Assembly: GCA_905370255.1 (NCBI GenBank)
Contig: CAJPKC010000001.1
Location: 61,825-125,824, forward strand
Length of the DNA stretch: 64,000 bases
From: Streptococcus oralis
GTDB lineage: Bacteria; Bacillota; Bacilli; Lactobacillales; Streptococcaceae
Reading direction: 5' to 3'
The notes below the pieces were generated by a model. That model saw only the letters and a list, made by a program, of their open reading frames with translations, was not told the DNA's origin and made no database searches. A program made the position numbers and the translations under genes. Below are positions 7,767 to 17,888 of the stretch, piece by piece. Each line of letters starts with the position of its first letter. Position 1 is the first letter of the stretch.

Positions 7767-10235
7767 GTGTCTCTATTTGTGAAAGAAACAGGCTATCTTT
7801 CTTGGAACCAGTTCAATCGAGCGTGGTCTAAGTTGAAGAAGCCTTCAAAAGAATCATTGTGGTCGGAGGTGGTTGCTGTTGCGACACAAGGTCAAACAAA
7901 TCCGAAGAGTCAAGTTAATCCTGATCAATTTATTCAATTCGCTTATGAAAAACATGAATATGATAAATTGACAAATACTCGAATTTTGACGGTGTTATCA
8001 GGTGTTGCTGAAATTGCACGACGTATTTATGGATTAGAGCCGAGACTTGTTCAAATCTATGCGGCGTATTCGCTTGTGAGAGGGCGTGTAGTTGAGCAAA
8101 AGACTGGTGAGGGTAAAACCTTGGTTGCGGCGATGGGCGCTGTCACATTAGCGTTATTTGGGCGTAGAGTGGTTGTGGTGACAACCAATGACTATTTAGC
8201 ATATCGTGACCGTAGTTTTACACGTCAATTGGCCGCACAGTTTTATTTAACAGTTGACAGTGTGCTTTCATCTGATGATTTTGATATGAAGCGAAATGCG
8301 TATGCTTCTTCTATTTGTTATGCGACGCATCAAGTATTTGGTTTTGATTATTTGCATGATCAGTTGGCAATTAACAAAGAAATGATTCTTCAAAAGGATC
8401 GTGATGCGGTTATTGTCGATGAAGCCGATATGGTTTTAATTGACGATGCACGAACACCTTTGATTGTGTCTGGTGCAACGGATGAGCGCGATGCTTGGGT
8501 GAATGATTTTCGTATTAAAGCGAACGCTGTTGTGAAAACCTTGAGTCGAGACGACGTAGATATTGATGAGAAATTCAATAGCGTGCAATTATCGAAGAGT
8601 GGTATTGTGAAAGTACAAGAAGTACTTAATATCAACGATTTGTTCGATAAGAAATATATGACTGAGCAACATTTGCTACACAATGCTCTTCAAGCGCATT
8701 ATATTCAGTTGGAAAATCGTAATTACGTTCTTCGGGAAGACAAGATCGAATTGGTTGATGATTCAACGGGTCGTATCTTAGAAGGACGTCGTTTGTCAGA
8801 GGGTCTTCACGAGGCTTTGGAAGCCAAGCACGGTCTAGCGATTCAAGCTGACATGATGACTTATCGACAAGTTACTTATCAAGAATTGTTCAAAAAAGTG
8901 AAACATTTGGCGGGTCTTACAGGTACAGCTCGTCCGGAAGATGATGAGTTTTATCAAGTATACGGTCTTGAAATCACATCTGTACCAACCTACAAACCAG
9001 TAATTCGTCAAGATAAGCCTGATATGTTATTCCCGACTAAGTTAGCTAAGTGGCATGGTGTTGCAAAAGCTGTTCGTAAATATCATGATAACAACCAGCC
9101 TGTTTTGATTGGTACGATTTCAATCGAGGACAGCGAGGCGGTTAGCCGTGTGTTATCAGAAGAAGGGCTTTCTCACAATGTGTTGAACGCTCTTAATCCT
9201 GAAGCAGAAGCACTTATTATCTCACATGGTGGTGAACACACAGCGATTACTGTTGCAACGAATATGGCAGGTCGCGGTGTCGATATTAAACTAGATGAAG
9301 TCGCAACAAAAGCAGGTGGTCTAGTGGTTATTGGTTGTGATCATAACCGCTCACCGCGTATTGATAATCAGTTGCGTGGACGTAGTGGTCGTCAAGGTGA
9401 TCCTGGTGTTAGTCAGTTCTATATTTCGTTAGAAGATGACTTTATGCGTCAATTTATGACGGATTCGAATAAGGCGATTCTTTCAAAAGCATTGACTGAT
9501 GATGGTGTTTTACTTGCAGGTATGCAACGTCCACTTCAAAAACAAATCAATCGGATGCAACTTGAGGCGTCTGCAATGGATTCAGGTTCACGTACGCAAA
9601 CAGCACGTTTCGCTCAAGCGTTTTCTACGATTAGTGATGAGTTGAATAATGCTCGATTTGGAGCGGTAACGGGTTCTATTGCGAGATCTTGGCGTTTGGC
9701 TAAGAAATGGGGACCCGTTGATGAACTTCGAAAACAATTTGATGAAGATACATCTTGGACAGATGATAATAATAAACGTGAATTCTTAGTGTCAGCTGTC
9801 TTGTATGCCTTTGACGTTGCTTATCGTGATATGTTAGAACAACTTGAATATTATCGCACAAGTGTTTCAATGTTGAGTTATGGCGGGGATGATATTTTCT
9901 ATCGATATACGCAATTGCTTCGAGAAGAAGTACTTCCGCGTTTTAACAAGATTGCTTATGACGAATTTACGAATTTAATCAAGAACGAACGATTTACATC
10001 TGAAGCGGTACTCCGTCGATTTGAAACAATGAGCGCTGAACGTCAAAGTGAAAATAGCGAAGCGATTGAGTTTTTGAAACGTGAAGTTGAAGCACAAGCA
10101 TTAGGTCAAATGCAGTCTATTACTGAGCAAGAATTTTTGGACGAAGTTGCGAATGCGATTGAGTTGCGCGATGCTCCGAACCGTAAAGCTCGTCGTAATT
10201 TGAAGAAGAAGAAAAAAGGGGGACGTCGCAAATGA
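7767..10235 (+). CDS. secA2: SecA2-type accessory preprotein translocase ATPase
   Basis: SecA-family motor that would push selected surface proteins through a SecY channel. GTG start with a strong AAGGAGG site. Walker A GEGKT is at 114-118 and the DEAD-box segment VIVDEADMVLIDDARTP near 216. The preprotein-binding region and helicase motif VI (QLRGRSGRQGDPG) are intact. At 822 residues it is slightly shorter than housekeeping SecA, lacks the C-terminal zinc motif and ends in a lysine-rich tail, as SecA2 proteins do. It is coupled to the next ORF by an ATGA overlap and is followed by secY2 and, after a terminator, a glycosyltransferase and an adhesin. This resembles a reduced accessory Sec locus; no asp1-asp3 genes are visible. 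Confidence 0.93.
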   Translation: MSLFVKETGYLSWNQFNRAWSKLKKPSKESLWSEVVAVATQGQTNPKSQVNPDQFIQFAYEKHEYDKLTNTRILTVLSGVAEIARRIYGLEPRLVQIYAAYSLVRGRVVEQKTGEGKTLVAAMGAVTLALFGRRVVVVTTNDYLAYRDRSFTRQLAAQFYLTVDSVLSSDDFDMKRNAYASSICYATHQVFGFDYLHDQLAINKEMILQKDRDAVIVDEADMVLIDDARTPLIVSGATDERDAWVNDFRIKANAVVKTLSRDDVDIDEKFNSVQLSKSGIVKVQEVLNINDLFDKKYMTEQHLLHNALQAHYIQLENRNYVLREDKIELVDDSTGRILEGRRLSEGLHEALEAKHGLAIQADMMTYRQVTYQELFKKVKHLAGLTGTARPEDDEFYQVYGLEITSVPTYKPVIRQDKPDMLFPTKLAKWHGVAKAVRKYHDNNQPVLIGTISIEDSEAVSRVLSEEGLSHNVLNALNPEAEALIISHGGEHTAITVATNMAGRGVDIKLDEVATKAGGLVVIGCDHNRSPRIDNQLRGRSGRQGDPGVSQFYISLEDDFMRQFMTDSNKAILSKALTDDGVLLAGMQRPLQKQINRMQLEASAMDSGSRTQTARFAQAFSTISDELNNARFGAVTGSIARSWRLAKKWGPVDELRKQFDEDTSWTDDNNKREFLVSAVLYAFDVAYRDMLEQLEYYRTSVSMLSYGGDDIFYRYTQLLREEVLPRFNKIAYDEFTNLIKNERFTSEAVLRRFETMSAERQSENSEAIEFLKREVEAQALGQMQSITEQEFLDEVANAIELRDAPNRKARRNLKKKKKGGRRK

Positions 10236-10411
10236 GGAAACCCGTAAACGACGCAACAATTACGATTCGGATTCCGAGTGAATTGAAACGTCAATTGATT
10301 GAACTACAAACAGAATTAGATGAAAGTGCGCCGGGATATGCGGCGGTTAGTCTGTCCTCCTTGGTCGTTTCGATGATTGAGGACGGTCTAGCAAAACGAG
10401 GTGAACAATGA
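10232..10411 (+). CDS. 59-residue ribbon-helix-helix (Arc/CopG-like) protein
   Basis: Overlaps secA2 (ATGA at 10232-10235) and secY2 (ATGA at 10408-10411), so it is translationally coupled to both. It begins MRKPVNDATITIRIPSELKR, a typical RHH beta-strand plus helix, and ends with LSSLVVSMIEDGLAKR, a second helix. RHH proteins are small dimeric DNA binders. Here it may autoregulate the export operon or belong to plasmid maintenance. Finding a DNA-binding protein between the two translocase genes is unusual for accessory Sec loci. Confidence 0.8.
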   Translation: MRKPVNDATITIRIPSELKRQLIELQTELDESAPGYAAVSLSSLVVSMIEDGLAKRGEQ

Positions 10412-11610
10412 CGAAATTTAAAGCAGTTATGAAGCCGTTACTGATTACGTTATTACTAGTAATGGTATTCCGATTAGGTAGTTATACGCCGTTATTCGGA
10501 TTCGATGGACGGTTAATTGCACGTTTGAATCAAAATGAATCGTGGGGTCTGTTGGGAATCACTAATAATGGTGCAATGTTTACGTATTTCGCATTAGGTG
10601 TCGCTCCATTTATCAACGCATCGATCTTGGTACAGTTCTTGCAGTTGATTCCACCTTTTAGTACGTGGAAAGATCAAGATAAGATTGGTCGTACGAAACA
10701 GCTCCGCCTGACTCGCGAACTAGCACTCGCATTTGGCGCGATTCAGATTTATCGTATGTTCCAACAAGTCAAGAATATTCGTATTAGTGATGTGAATGGG
10801 ACTACGATTGTTGGTGATTTGACAGTAACGCGTATGTTGGTGTTTGGAATCGTATTACTTGCGGGAACATTTTTCGTGTCTTACTTGAGTGATATTATTA
10901 CACGAAGCGGTATTGCGAATGGCTCGAGCGTGATCATCGCGGCCGGGATTCTGTCAGGAATTTCTCAAACGGTCAGCGCTTGGAAAACTCTATCAAGCGT
11001 TAATCAATTGATTCTTGCTAGTGTATTCTTGGTATCAACCTTATTGATTATTGTTTTACACACGATAGTTGTCAAGATTCCACTTTTGTCGCAACGTATG
11101 ACAGATGAGCGCGGCCACATTCTTCCTTTGCGACTCAACGCCGCAGGGATGCTTCCAATTTTGTTTGCTAGTGTTTTGATGAACGCGCCTCAGTTTTTGA
11201 GCACGTGGATTCCCGCATTGAAGAACGAGCATGTGCTTGTGTGGACGAATCTTACTAGCTATCGTTCGATTGTGGTATACGCGATTGTGATTCTTGTGTG
11301 TGCGATAGCTTATAACACTGTACAGGTGCGTCCGACAGATTTAGCGCAACATTTGGCTCGTAGTGGACAATATGTTGAGGGTATCGCTTTAACTGAGACA
11401 GAAAGCTTTATTACGAAACTTCTTCGTAAGATGGGTCTCGTGTCTGGTTGTTTTGTAGCGATTCTTGCAATTGCACCACTTATTGTTCTTCGTTTGTTGC
11501 AAGTGGATAGTCATTTACTCGCAATGCTCGGATCATCACTTATTATTGTTACTACTACGTTAGCCGATAGCGTTGAACGTGTGTATCAATTACGATACGA
11601 AGCTCAGTAG
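10408..11610 (+). CDS. secY2: SecY2-like accessory translocon channel
   Basis: SecY-family integral membrane protein of 400 residues with about ten hydrophobic segments. The TM2 region (FALGVAPFINASILVQFL) matches the SecY signature, and the cytosolic loop TDERGHILPLRLNAAGMLPIL matches the SecY loop preceding TM7. It is shorter than housekeeping SecY, as SecY2 proteins are. It would form a dedicated channel with SecA2. It overlaps the RHH gene upstream by 4 nt and is followed after 12 nt by a small membrane gene. Confidence 0.88.
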   Translation: MTKFKAVMKPLLITLLLVMVFRLGSYTPLFGFDGRLIARLNQNESWGLLGITNNGAMFTYFALGVAPFINASILVQFLQLIPPFSTWKDQDKIGRTKQLRLTRELALAFGAIQIYRMFQQVKNIRISDVNGTTIVGDLTVTRMLVFGIVLLAGTFFVSYLSDIITRSGIANGSSVIIAAGILSGISQTVSAWKTLSSVNQLILASVFLVSTLLIIVLHTIVVKIPLLSQRMTDERGHILPLRLNAAGMLPILFASVLMNAPQFLSTWIPALKNEHVLVWTNLTSYRSIVVYAIVILVCAIAYNTVQVRPTDLAQHLARSGQYVEGIALTETESFITKLLRKMGLVSGCFVAILAIAPLIVLRLLQVDSHLLAMLGSSLIIVTTTLADSVERVYQLRYEAQ

Positions 11611-11622
11611 AAAGGATCTTAC

Positions 11623-12030
11623 ATGCGATATTTGTTTAAACATTTGGGTGTGAAGACACCTTATCAAAAACTGTCGATTGTTCGGTACATGAAATACGTG
11701 CTAGTAATTCTCACAAGTATTGCTATCGCGGGACTATTCGTGTTCGCAAGCGACACTCTAGGGCAATTCGTAACAATGAACGGTACAACGGCTATTCATT
11801 TACGTTTAGGTGTTCTGCACAACACAATTTACAGAGTTCTTGGTGGAATTGCTGTTTTGGCTTCACTTGGGCTAGTGGTTTTATCTTATAAGTTGCCCCT
11901 TGCTGAAGCTCGTATGATTGGTACGCGACTAGAAATCTACCGACCTGAAGTAAGACGTATTGTGCGAATGGTTGGGATTTTGGGTTGTACAGTGTTTCTG
12001 TTACTGATTACGCTAGGGATGTTATACTAA
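11623..12030 (+). CDS. small three-helix membrane protein of the secA2-secY2 operon
   Basis: 135 residues with hydrophobic segments near 26-46, 70-90 and 112-134 and a basic N-terminus. Last gene of the operon, ending at a terminator. Accessory Sec loci often encode small SecE/SecG-like partners (Asp4, Asp5). One SecE-like helix followed by a SecG-like helical pair would fit the hydrophobicity pattern. I see no diagnostic motif, so this role is inferred from position and topology. Confidence 0.6.
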   Translation: MRYLFKHLGVKTPYQKLSIVRYMKYVLVILTSIAIAGLFVFASDTLGQFVTMNGTTAIHLRLGVLHNTIYRVLGGIAVLASLGLVVLSYKLPLAEARMIGTRLEIYRPEVRRIVRMVGILGCTVFLLLITLGMLY

Positions 12031-12060
12031 AAGAAGCACTCGATTGAGCGCTTCTTTTTT
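12031..12060 (+). terminator. intrinsic terminator of the secA2 operon
   Basis: AAGAAGCACTC pairs with GAGCGCTTCTT around a GATT loop, followed by TTTTTT. Almost the same hairpin ends the adhesin gene at 17861, so the two are probably copies. Confidence 0.88.
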
Positions 12061-12088
12061 TGCGTTTTCTTTTAAGTTATGTTATAAT
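12060..12088 (+). promoter_or_regulatory. promoter of the glycosyltransferase-adhesin operon
   Basis: TTGCGT (12060-12065), 17-nt spacer, TATAAT (12083-12088) with extended TG. It lies directly after the terminator of the secA2 operon, so export genes and cargo genes form separate transcripts. Confidence 0.78.
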
Positions 12089-12124
12089 TAGACATATTAA
12101 AGTTTTTTTGAAAGGAGAATTCGA

Positions 12125-13282
12125 TTGACAACAATCGTAACAGTTCATCATCATTATGAATTCGGTCGGGCTGGCTTTGAGAGTAGTCAACAAACGCGTA
12201 TGAATCTAGCGAAGATGAATGGATTTGATTATGTGCACTTGATTACAAGTCCTCAGATAGTCGGATATGAAGAGTGCTTCAGATCTATCGGTTTCGATTA
12301 TGGTTCGATTTATGCTTTAGATGAAGTTTTTATGGGTGTAAATGCTATGAAGATTGATAAATGGCACTATCGATATATTCGGGATGGTTCTGTGGTTGGA
12401 GAGGCACGATATGATAAGTATTGTACTGTGGCTCCTGTACCGATGTGGATTTATACGAAAGATCATCTTGTGTTTACAGAAGAATCACTAGTAGTTTGGT
12501 ATTTAGCTGAGCATATTAAAGATGCGGTTATCTTTAGGGATGAGAGTCGAATCCCAATGCCTAAGTTGGTGCGTTTTACGAAGATGCTCAATTTGCCTTA
12601 TTATGAGGTGATTCATCATAGTGTTCTTGAGGATGGTTTTTTGCCCGGATTATCACGAAAGGTTTCGTATTTGGTGGCAAACGAGCGATTGGCTCAAGAG
12701 TTAGCAGATATGGGATATCATTCGCAATTTTTACCACCAATGTGCGTGCAAGAAAAGGATATAGTTATTCGTACAGTAACCCCTGTACGGAGGTATGTAT
12801 GGTCCGCTCATTTGGGTGACTATAAAAATTTCGCACAGGCGTTACGTGTGATGAGTCGATTGATCGATACTTCTATCACGCTTGATGTATACGGTGGCAC
12901 ACAAGAAGATTTTGATAGACATTGCGCGGTTGTCGGTGGGTGTCCACCGAACGTTGTTTATCGAGGTGTTGTTGTGCGTGTCCCGTATGAGGATTATGAT
13001 GGTTTTCTATCGACATCTCATCACGAGTTGTTCTCAAACGCATGTATCGAAGCGATGGCGTCCGGGTTAAAGTGTGTCGTGTCCGATATTAAGTATCCGT
13101 TTAGGGATTATGCCACAGAGTCTCACGGAGAAGTTTCTCTCGCGTACACCGATGACGAGTTCGTTACGTGCTTGCGCGAATTACAAGACAGTGTGTTCCA
13201 TACTGTTTATCAAAATCAATTAGTAAAGAAATATACATATGAGCGATGGGCGTCTCGTTTCTCGCGCATGTGTGTTCGATGA
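12125..13282 (+). CDS. GT-B (GT4-type) glycosyltransferase, GtfA-like
   Basis: Likely transfers a sugar from a nucleotide-sugar donor to the adhesin encoded 15 nt downstream. TTG start with GAAAGGAGAA upstream. The N-terminus (FGRAGFESSQQTRMNL) resembles the acceptor side of accessory-Sec GtfA. The C-terminal donor domain has the EX7E motif (E301 to E309 in ELFSNACIE) typical of GT4 enzymes. At 385 residues it is shorter than GtfA (about 500), and no GtfB partner is present. Its position between the export locus and an adhesin supports protein O-glycosylation, but the acceptor is inferred. Confidence 0.8.
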   Translation: MTTIVTVHHHYEFGRAGFESSQQTRMNLAKMNGFDYVHLITSPQIVGYEECFRSIGFDYGSIYALDEVFMGVNAMKIDKWHYRYIRDGSVVGEARYDKYCTVAPVPMWIYTKDHLVFTEESLVVWYLAEHIKDAVIFRDESRIPMPKLVRFTKMLNLPYYEVIHHSVLEDGFLPGLSRKVSYLVANERLAQELADMGYHSQFLPPMCVQEKDIVIRTVTPVRRYVWSAHLGDYKNFAQALRVMSRLIDTSITLDVYGGTQEDFDRHCAVVGGCPPNVVYRGVVVRVPYEDYDGFLSTSHHELFSNACIEAMASGLKCVVSDIKYPFRDYATESHGEVSLAYTDDEFVTCLRELQDSVFHTVYQNQLVKKYTYERWASRFSRMCVR

Positions 13283-13297
13283 AAGGAATCTAATAAA

Positions 13298-16200
13298 ATG
13301 TTCAAATCAGATAAAAAAGAAGTGTTTTCGTTTCGGAAGTATAAAGGCTATGGTCTTGCAAGTGCTGTCATAGCGGCGTTCTTTTTCGCATCGTCTGTAT
13401 CGGCAGATGTTGTGAATAACGGTGACGGAACGACAACGTTGTCTAATGATAAAGCCTCAACTGTGGTCGATACAGCGAAGTTTAAAGACAACACTGACAA
13501 AACCGCTACCGAAATCTTTAACGAAGGCGGTTACGAAGCCGAAGCTGTGACAACTGGTACAGATGCTGTCGCAAGCGAGGTTTCTACTAAAGTTTCATAT
13601 GAAACAGAAGATGGTACAAAAATCGATAATGATGTTTCGGAAACGAGCACTGTCACTAAAGATGTCGATTACAAGTTCACTGGTAAGTCCGGTAAAGAAT
13701 ATGTCGGTACAGATGCGCCATCAACAGTCAATCAAGATCTTGGAAAGAAAGATCAAATTGAGCATGATGGTAAGAAGTATGAGTATGTCCGTACAGAAAC
13801 GACTGCTGGGGAATCGACAGGGTTGACGAATACGACATTCAATGACGTGACAACAAAAGCGTCTGTCGAAGGGATGTACAATCAAGACGGTTCGATTAAG
13901 TATGATCGCATTAAGAATGGTTCGCGCGTGTGGGTTCTAGAGGAACTTGCTGACGGTTCTTATGGGAATTACGTTCTAATTGAAAATGCGCAGAATCTTG
14001 ATGACGCCGCAATTAAAGAAGCGGCTAAGACTGCGACTAAGAAGTTCTCTAAAGCGGAAGTCGATGCGCAAGGCGGTTTTAAAGATACGGATTCAGTGGT
14101 CGTTTACGAGACGAATACGTATGCTGCTCGCAAACAGACGTCTGAACAATTTGGTAAAGATTTTTATTATGAGTTTACCGCAAACAGTTCTAAGTTTTAT
14201 AAGTCTTACATTGATGATATTTACAATGCTGGTTTAGATGGATTAGAAAAACAAGGTGATAAATATTATTATAAGGGTAAAGAAGTTTTAACTCTTGAAG
14301 ACTTTAAGACAATTAATCAACCGCTAGAATATGACCCCGACCACGATTTTTATCCAACAGATGATTCAAATAAATATTATCTTAAATCATTTGGAGCTTA
14401 CGCTGTTACAACTACTTATTATGATGTTTTAAGTGATTTCCTTATTGCTCATCCCGATTCACCCATTTTTGCAGGAAAATATAATGACGTATTTTGGGGT
14501 GCTGATGAAGAATTCTATTTCAAAATAGCTTTTGCTGCTCGTTTGATGAATGAGGCGTTTAAATCTAAGTATAACTTAAATATTGATACGCCTAATTTTT
14601 CTAATAAACCTATTTCTTCAAAAGCAGAAAACGCTCGTCCGACTGAGAAAACAACATATTCGTTTGTTAGAACTGATTTAAAGGGTGATGCTGATTCTTT
14701 CTTTACATCTCTATATGATTCTGACAATGATTTGTGGAAACACGAAATCGGTTTGTCTTATTCACCAGAGAACGTTGAGCGGGTTAGAAAGTGGGTTAAA
14801 GGTTATAAGTCTTTGAATGGTGATTCGGTGACAGATCCATTTAGTGATAAACCAATTTCAGAAATTACAAAACAAGAATATGTTCAAGCTGTATTTAACA
14901 ACGTTTATAATTTTTATCTTTCAACTTATAAAGATCAGTTAACATCTGAACAAATTGAAGAACTTCGCGCTAAGTTTGGAGATTCTATTTTTAACATTGT
15001 AGGTACTAATGTCGGATGGGATGACAAGATGGATTCTGATGCAGGTTATATAATGCAAGGTGATGGATCGCATATGTATAGAAACTCACTAGGTGTTGTA
15101 ACTGAGAACACGGAAGAGTTCACGTATCATGATGTAATCACACCGCTTCGAGCATATCGATTGAATGCTGATGAGAATGTCGTTCGCCATATCTATGCTG
15201 AAGTTAAGAAAGGTTCGGTTGTTGCGACCTATTCTGACGAAGATGGTAATAAACTCGTGGACGACGTGAACGTCAAGACTGACGAATATGCTGGTGAAGA
15301 TTATACGACTGGAGCTAAAACAATTCGTCCAATCTATAACTACGAAACTGTAAATGGTCTGACTAAGACTACAATTACAAGATATGAACTTATTAAAACT
15401 CCGGATAACGCTACGGGTAAAGTAGTTGCTGAGACTACGATTTTAGTTCCGTATGTGTATCGTAAAGTTGTAACTGTTGATATTAAAGGTTCTGTAATTG
15501 CTACTTATAAAGATGAAGAAGGAAACATTCTTGCATCGGAAGAAAAAGTAATTACAAATCAAAATGCGGGTACATATTACGCGGCTGCGGCTAAAGATAT
15601 TCAAGCTTCGGCTACAAGTAAGATTACGGAAAATGGTCGAGAAGTTACTCTGATCACGTATGAATTGATTAAAACGCCGGACAATGAGACTGGTGAAGTT
15701 GTTGGTGGTGAAACATTGGTCGTACCCTACGTCTACCGTAAAGTCGTAACGAATAAACTAGTTCCAAACAATCCGCCGGTCGTAGAAGAAGAAACGTTGA
15801 AAGTGACACGATTCCACACAGATCGGGGTGAAGAATTGCAATCAGACGTTGCCGGTTTCGAAGATGCGCCTGGAATTATTGGTAACTATCAATTTACAGG
15901 TACGACTGAAACAAACGAAGCTGGCGACGTTCAAACCCATATTTATACTAAGATTCAGACGGAAGTGCCGGGTGATGCACCTGTTGTAGAAGTTCCTGAA
16001 TTGAAAGTGACTCGCTATCAAACTGAAGACGGAATCGACATCAAAGATTCTGAAGAAGGCTTCGTAGATGCACAGAATACAATCGATAACTATCAATTTA
16101 CCGGTACTACGAATCTCAATGAAGGGGGCGATGTTCAAACTCACATCTATTCTAAGATTGTCACTGAAGTACCGGGTGATGCACCGACAGTAGACGTTCC

Positions 16201-17860
16201 TGCGTTGAAAGTAACTCGCTATCAAACCGAAGACGGAACCGATATCAAAGACTCGGAAGAAGGTTTCGTAGACGCACTGAATACAATCGGTAACTATCAA
16301 TTTACAGGTACGACGAATATCAACGACGGTGGAGACGTTCAAACGCACATCTATTCTAAGATTGTCACTGAAATTCCAAGTGATGCGCCAAAACGTGAGC
16401 CTGAAGAAATTCAGATTACACTTCACGTAGACGAAGAAACAGGTAAAGAACTTGTTGAATATGATCCCGGATTGACAAGTCCGAAAGAAATTGAACACTA
16501 TACTTATACAGGTAAGACTACTCAAGAAGAGGGTATTCGCACTCACTTCTATAAGAAAGTGATCACTGAAATTCCGGGGGATGCGCCACAAGTCGACGTT
16601 CCTCAGTTGAAAGCAACTCGTTATATGCTTGAAGATGGAACTGAGATCAAGGATGCTGACGAAGGCTTCGTAGACGCGCCGAATACAATTGGTAATTATC
16701 AATTTACAGGTACTACGAATATGAACGAAGGAAATGATGTTCAAACGCATATCTATTCTAAGATTGTTACTGAAGTGCCGGGTGATGCTCCTGTCGTAGA
16801 CGTACCTGCGTTGAAAGTAACTCGCTATCAAACCGAAGACGGAATTGAAATTAAAGATTCTGAAGAAGGCTTTGTGGGCGCGCTTAAGACAATCGGTGAT
16901 TATCAATTCACAGGTGTGACGAACATGAACGAAGGAAACGACGTTCAAACGCACATCTACTCTAAGATTGTCACTGAGATTCCACGTGAAAGTTTAGTTC
17001 TTGATAAGATTGAGTATAAGATGACTCGATATGTTGATGAACAAGGTCAAGAATTAACATTATTCGATTTTGGTCTTCGTGGTCCAAAAGCAATTGAGGA
17101 TTATGTGTTTACGGGTCGTACAGATTCAAATAAAGCAGGTGATGTGTTGACTCATGTTTATCGTAAAGTTGCTGTTGAATCTAAAATTCCGGGCGATGCA
17201 CCTCAATACGATATTCCTGAGTTGAAAGTTACACGTCACGTAGATGAAAAAGGCAAGGAACTCATCGAAACCGAGAAGGGCACTCAGCCGCCTCGTAAGA
17301 CGATTGGCGATAACGAGTACACTGGACGTACTACTGAAAAAGATGGCATCACGACACATGTTTATGCGCCAATCAAACATGAGATTCCGGGTGATGCTCC
17401 GGTCGTAGATGTGCCTGAGTTGAAAGTAACTCGTTATGTCAACGAAAAAGGTGAAGAAATTAAGGAATCTGAATCAGGATTTATTAATGCGCCGAAGACA
17501 ATCGGTGAATATGAGTTCACAGGTACGACTAAATTTAATGACGGTAAAGATGTTCAAACACATATTTACAAGCTTGTTGAGAAACCAGTGACACCGACAC
17601 CAGATCCTAAGAAGCCTGAGACTCCAAGTCCTCGTACTCCGGATCCTAAAACGCCAGAAACACCACAACCGGAAGTTCCAAAATCAATTGAGACTCCTAA
17701 ATCTAATGATTCTGTTGTAGAATCAGTGGATCAACCTCAATTCGTTAAGGATGAACTTCCGAAGACTGGTGAAACAAACAGCAACTTAGCGCTCGTAGGT
17801 GTGTCCTTGTTGACTGCTCTTGGATTGATTGGATTCGCCAAACGGAAACGTGAAAACTAA
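13298..17860 (+). CDS. LPKTG-anchored repeat adhesin with MucBP-like domains
   Basis: 1,520-residue surface protein. The signal peptide (FRKYKGYGLASAVIAAFF, cleaved after SVSA near residue 36) is YSIRK/KxYKxGK-like, a type linked to septal secretion or SecA2 routes. Residues 60-290 carry beta-rich repeats, and 290-600 a non-repetitive, probably ligand-binding region. Two MucBP-like domains begin near 640 (GSVVATYSDEDGNKL) and 730 (GSVIATYKDEEGN). Nine repeats of about 70 residues (833-1428, LKVTRYQTEDG...PGDAP) form a stalk, followed by a proline-rich wall segment, LPKTG, a hydrophobic helix and KRKREN. It shares an operon with the glycosyltransferase, so it is the likely modified cargo. A terminator follows. 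Confidence 0.93.
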   Translation: MFKSDKKEVFSFRKYKGYGLASAVIAAFFFASSVSADVVNNGDGTTTLSNDKASTVVDTAKFKDNTDKTATEIFNEGGYEAEAVTTGTDAVASEVSTKVSYETEDGTKIDNDVSETSTVTKDVDYKFTGKSGKEYVGTDAPSTVNQDLGKKDQIEHDGKKYEYVRTETTAGESTGLTNTTFNDVTTKASVEGMYNQDGSIKYDRIKNGSRVWVLEELADGSYGNYVLIENAQNLDDAAIKEAAKTATKKFSKAEVDAQGGFKDTDSVVVYETNTYAARKQTSEQFGKDFYYEFTANSSKFYKSYIDDIYNAGLDGLEKQGDKYYYKGKEVLTLEDFKTINQPLEYDPDHDFYPTDDSNKYYLKSFGAYAVTTTYYDVLSDFLIAHPDSPIFAGKYNDVFWGADEEFYFKIAFAARLMNEAFKSKYNLNIDTPNFSNKPISSKAENARPTEKTTYSFVRTDLKGDADSFFTSLYDSDNDLWKHEIGLSYSPENVERVRKWVKGYKSLNGDSVTDPFSDKPISEITKQEYVQAVFNNVYNFYLSTYKDQLTSEQIEELRAKFGDSIFNIVGTNVGWDDKMDSDAGYIMQGDGSHMYRNSLGVVTENTEEFTYHDVITPLRAYRLNADENVVRHIYAEVKKGSVVATYSDEDGNKLVDDVNVKTDEYAGEDYTTGAKTIRPIYNYETVNGLTKTTITRYELIKTPDNATGKVVAETTILVPYVYRKVVTVDIKGSVIATYKDEEGNILASEEKVITNQNAGTYYAAAAKDIQASATSKITENGREVTLITYELIKTPDNETGEVVGGETLVVPYVYRKVVTNKLVPNNPPVVEEETLKVTRFHTDRGEELQSDVAGFEDAPGIIGNYQFTGTTETNEAGDVQTHIYTKIQTEVPGDAPVVEVPELKVTRYQTEDGIDIKDSEEGFVDAQNTIDNYQFTGTTNLNEGGDVQTHIYSKIVTEVPGDAPTVDVPALKVTRYQTEDGTDIKDSEEGFVDALNTIGNYQFTGTTNINDGGDVQTHIYSKIVTEIPSDAPKREPEEIQITLHVDEETGKELVEYDPGLTSPKEIEHYTYTGKTTQEEGIRTHFYKKVITEIPGDAPQVDVPQLKATRYMLEDGTEIKDADEGFVDAPNTIGNYQFTGTTNMNEGNDVQTHIYSKIVTEVPGDAPVVDVPALKVTRYQTEDGIEIKDSEEGFVGALKTIGDYQFTGVTNMNEGNDVQTHIYSKIVTEIPRESLVLDKIEYKMTRYVDEQGQELTLFDFGLRGPKAIEDYVFTGRTDSNKAGDVLTHVYRKVAVESKIPGDAPQYDIPELKVTRHVDEKGKELIETEKGTQPPRKTIGDNEYTGRTTEKDGITTHVYAPIKHEIPGDAPVVDVPELKVTRYVNEKGEEIKESESGFINAPKTIGEYEFTGTTKFNDGKDVQTHIYKLVEKPVTPTPDPKKPETPSPRTPDPKTPETPQPEVPKSIETPKSNDSVVESVDQPQFVKDELPKTGETNSNLALVGVSLLTALGLIGFAKRKREN
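15796..17580 (+). repeat. nine stalk repeats of about 70 residues in the LPKTG adhesin
   Basis: The repeats share LKVTRY, a GF.DA..TIG.Y.FTG core, and end in HIYSKIVTE(V/I)PGDAP. Repeats 2, 3, 5 and 6 are closely similar at DNA level. Repeats 4, 7 and 8 are diverged and lack the GF box. This mixture indicates older duplication followed by local gene conversion. Confidence 0.9.
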
Positions 17861-17888
17861 AAAGAAGCACTCGTTAGAGTGCTTCTTT
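17861..17888 (+). terminator. terminator after the LPKTG adhesin
   Basis: AAAGAAGCACTC (17861-17872), loop GTTA, GAGTGCTTCTTT (17877-17888). The following 150 bases to the NADAR gene hold no convincing gene. Confidence 0.85.

Noticed and set aside
15842..16954. Long antisense frame inside the LPKTG adhesin
   Set aside because: It mirrors the repeat codons of the adhesin and has no start signals; a shadow of the repeat structure.
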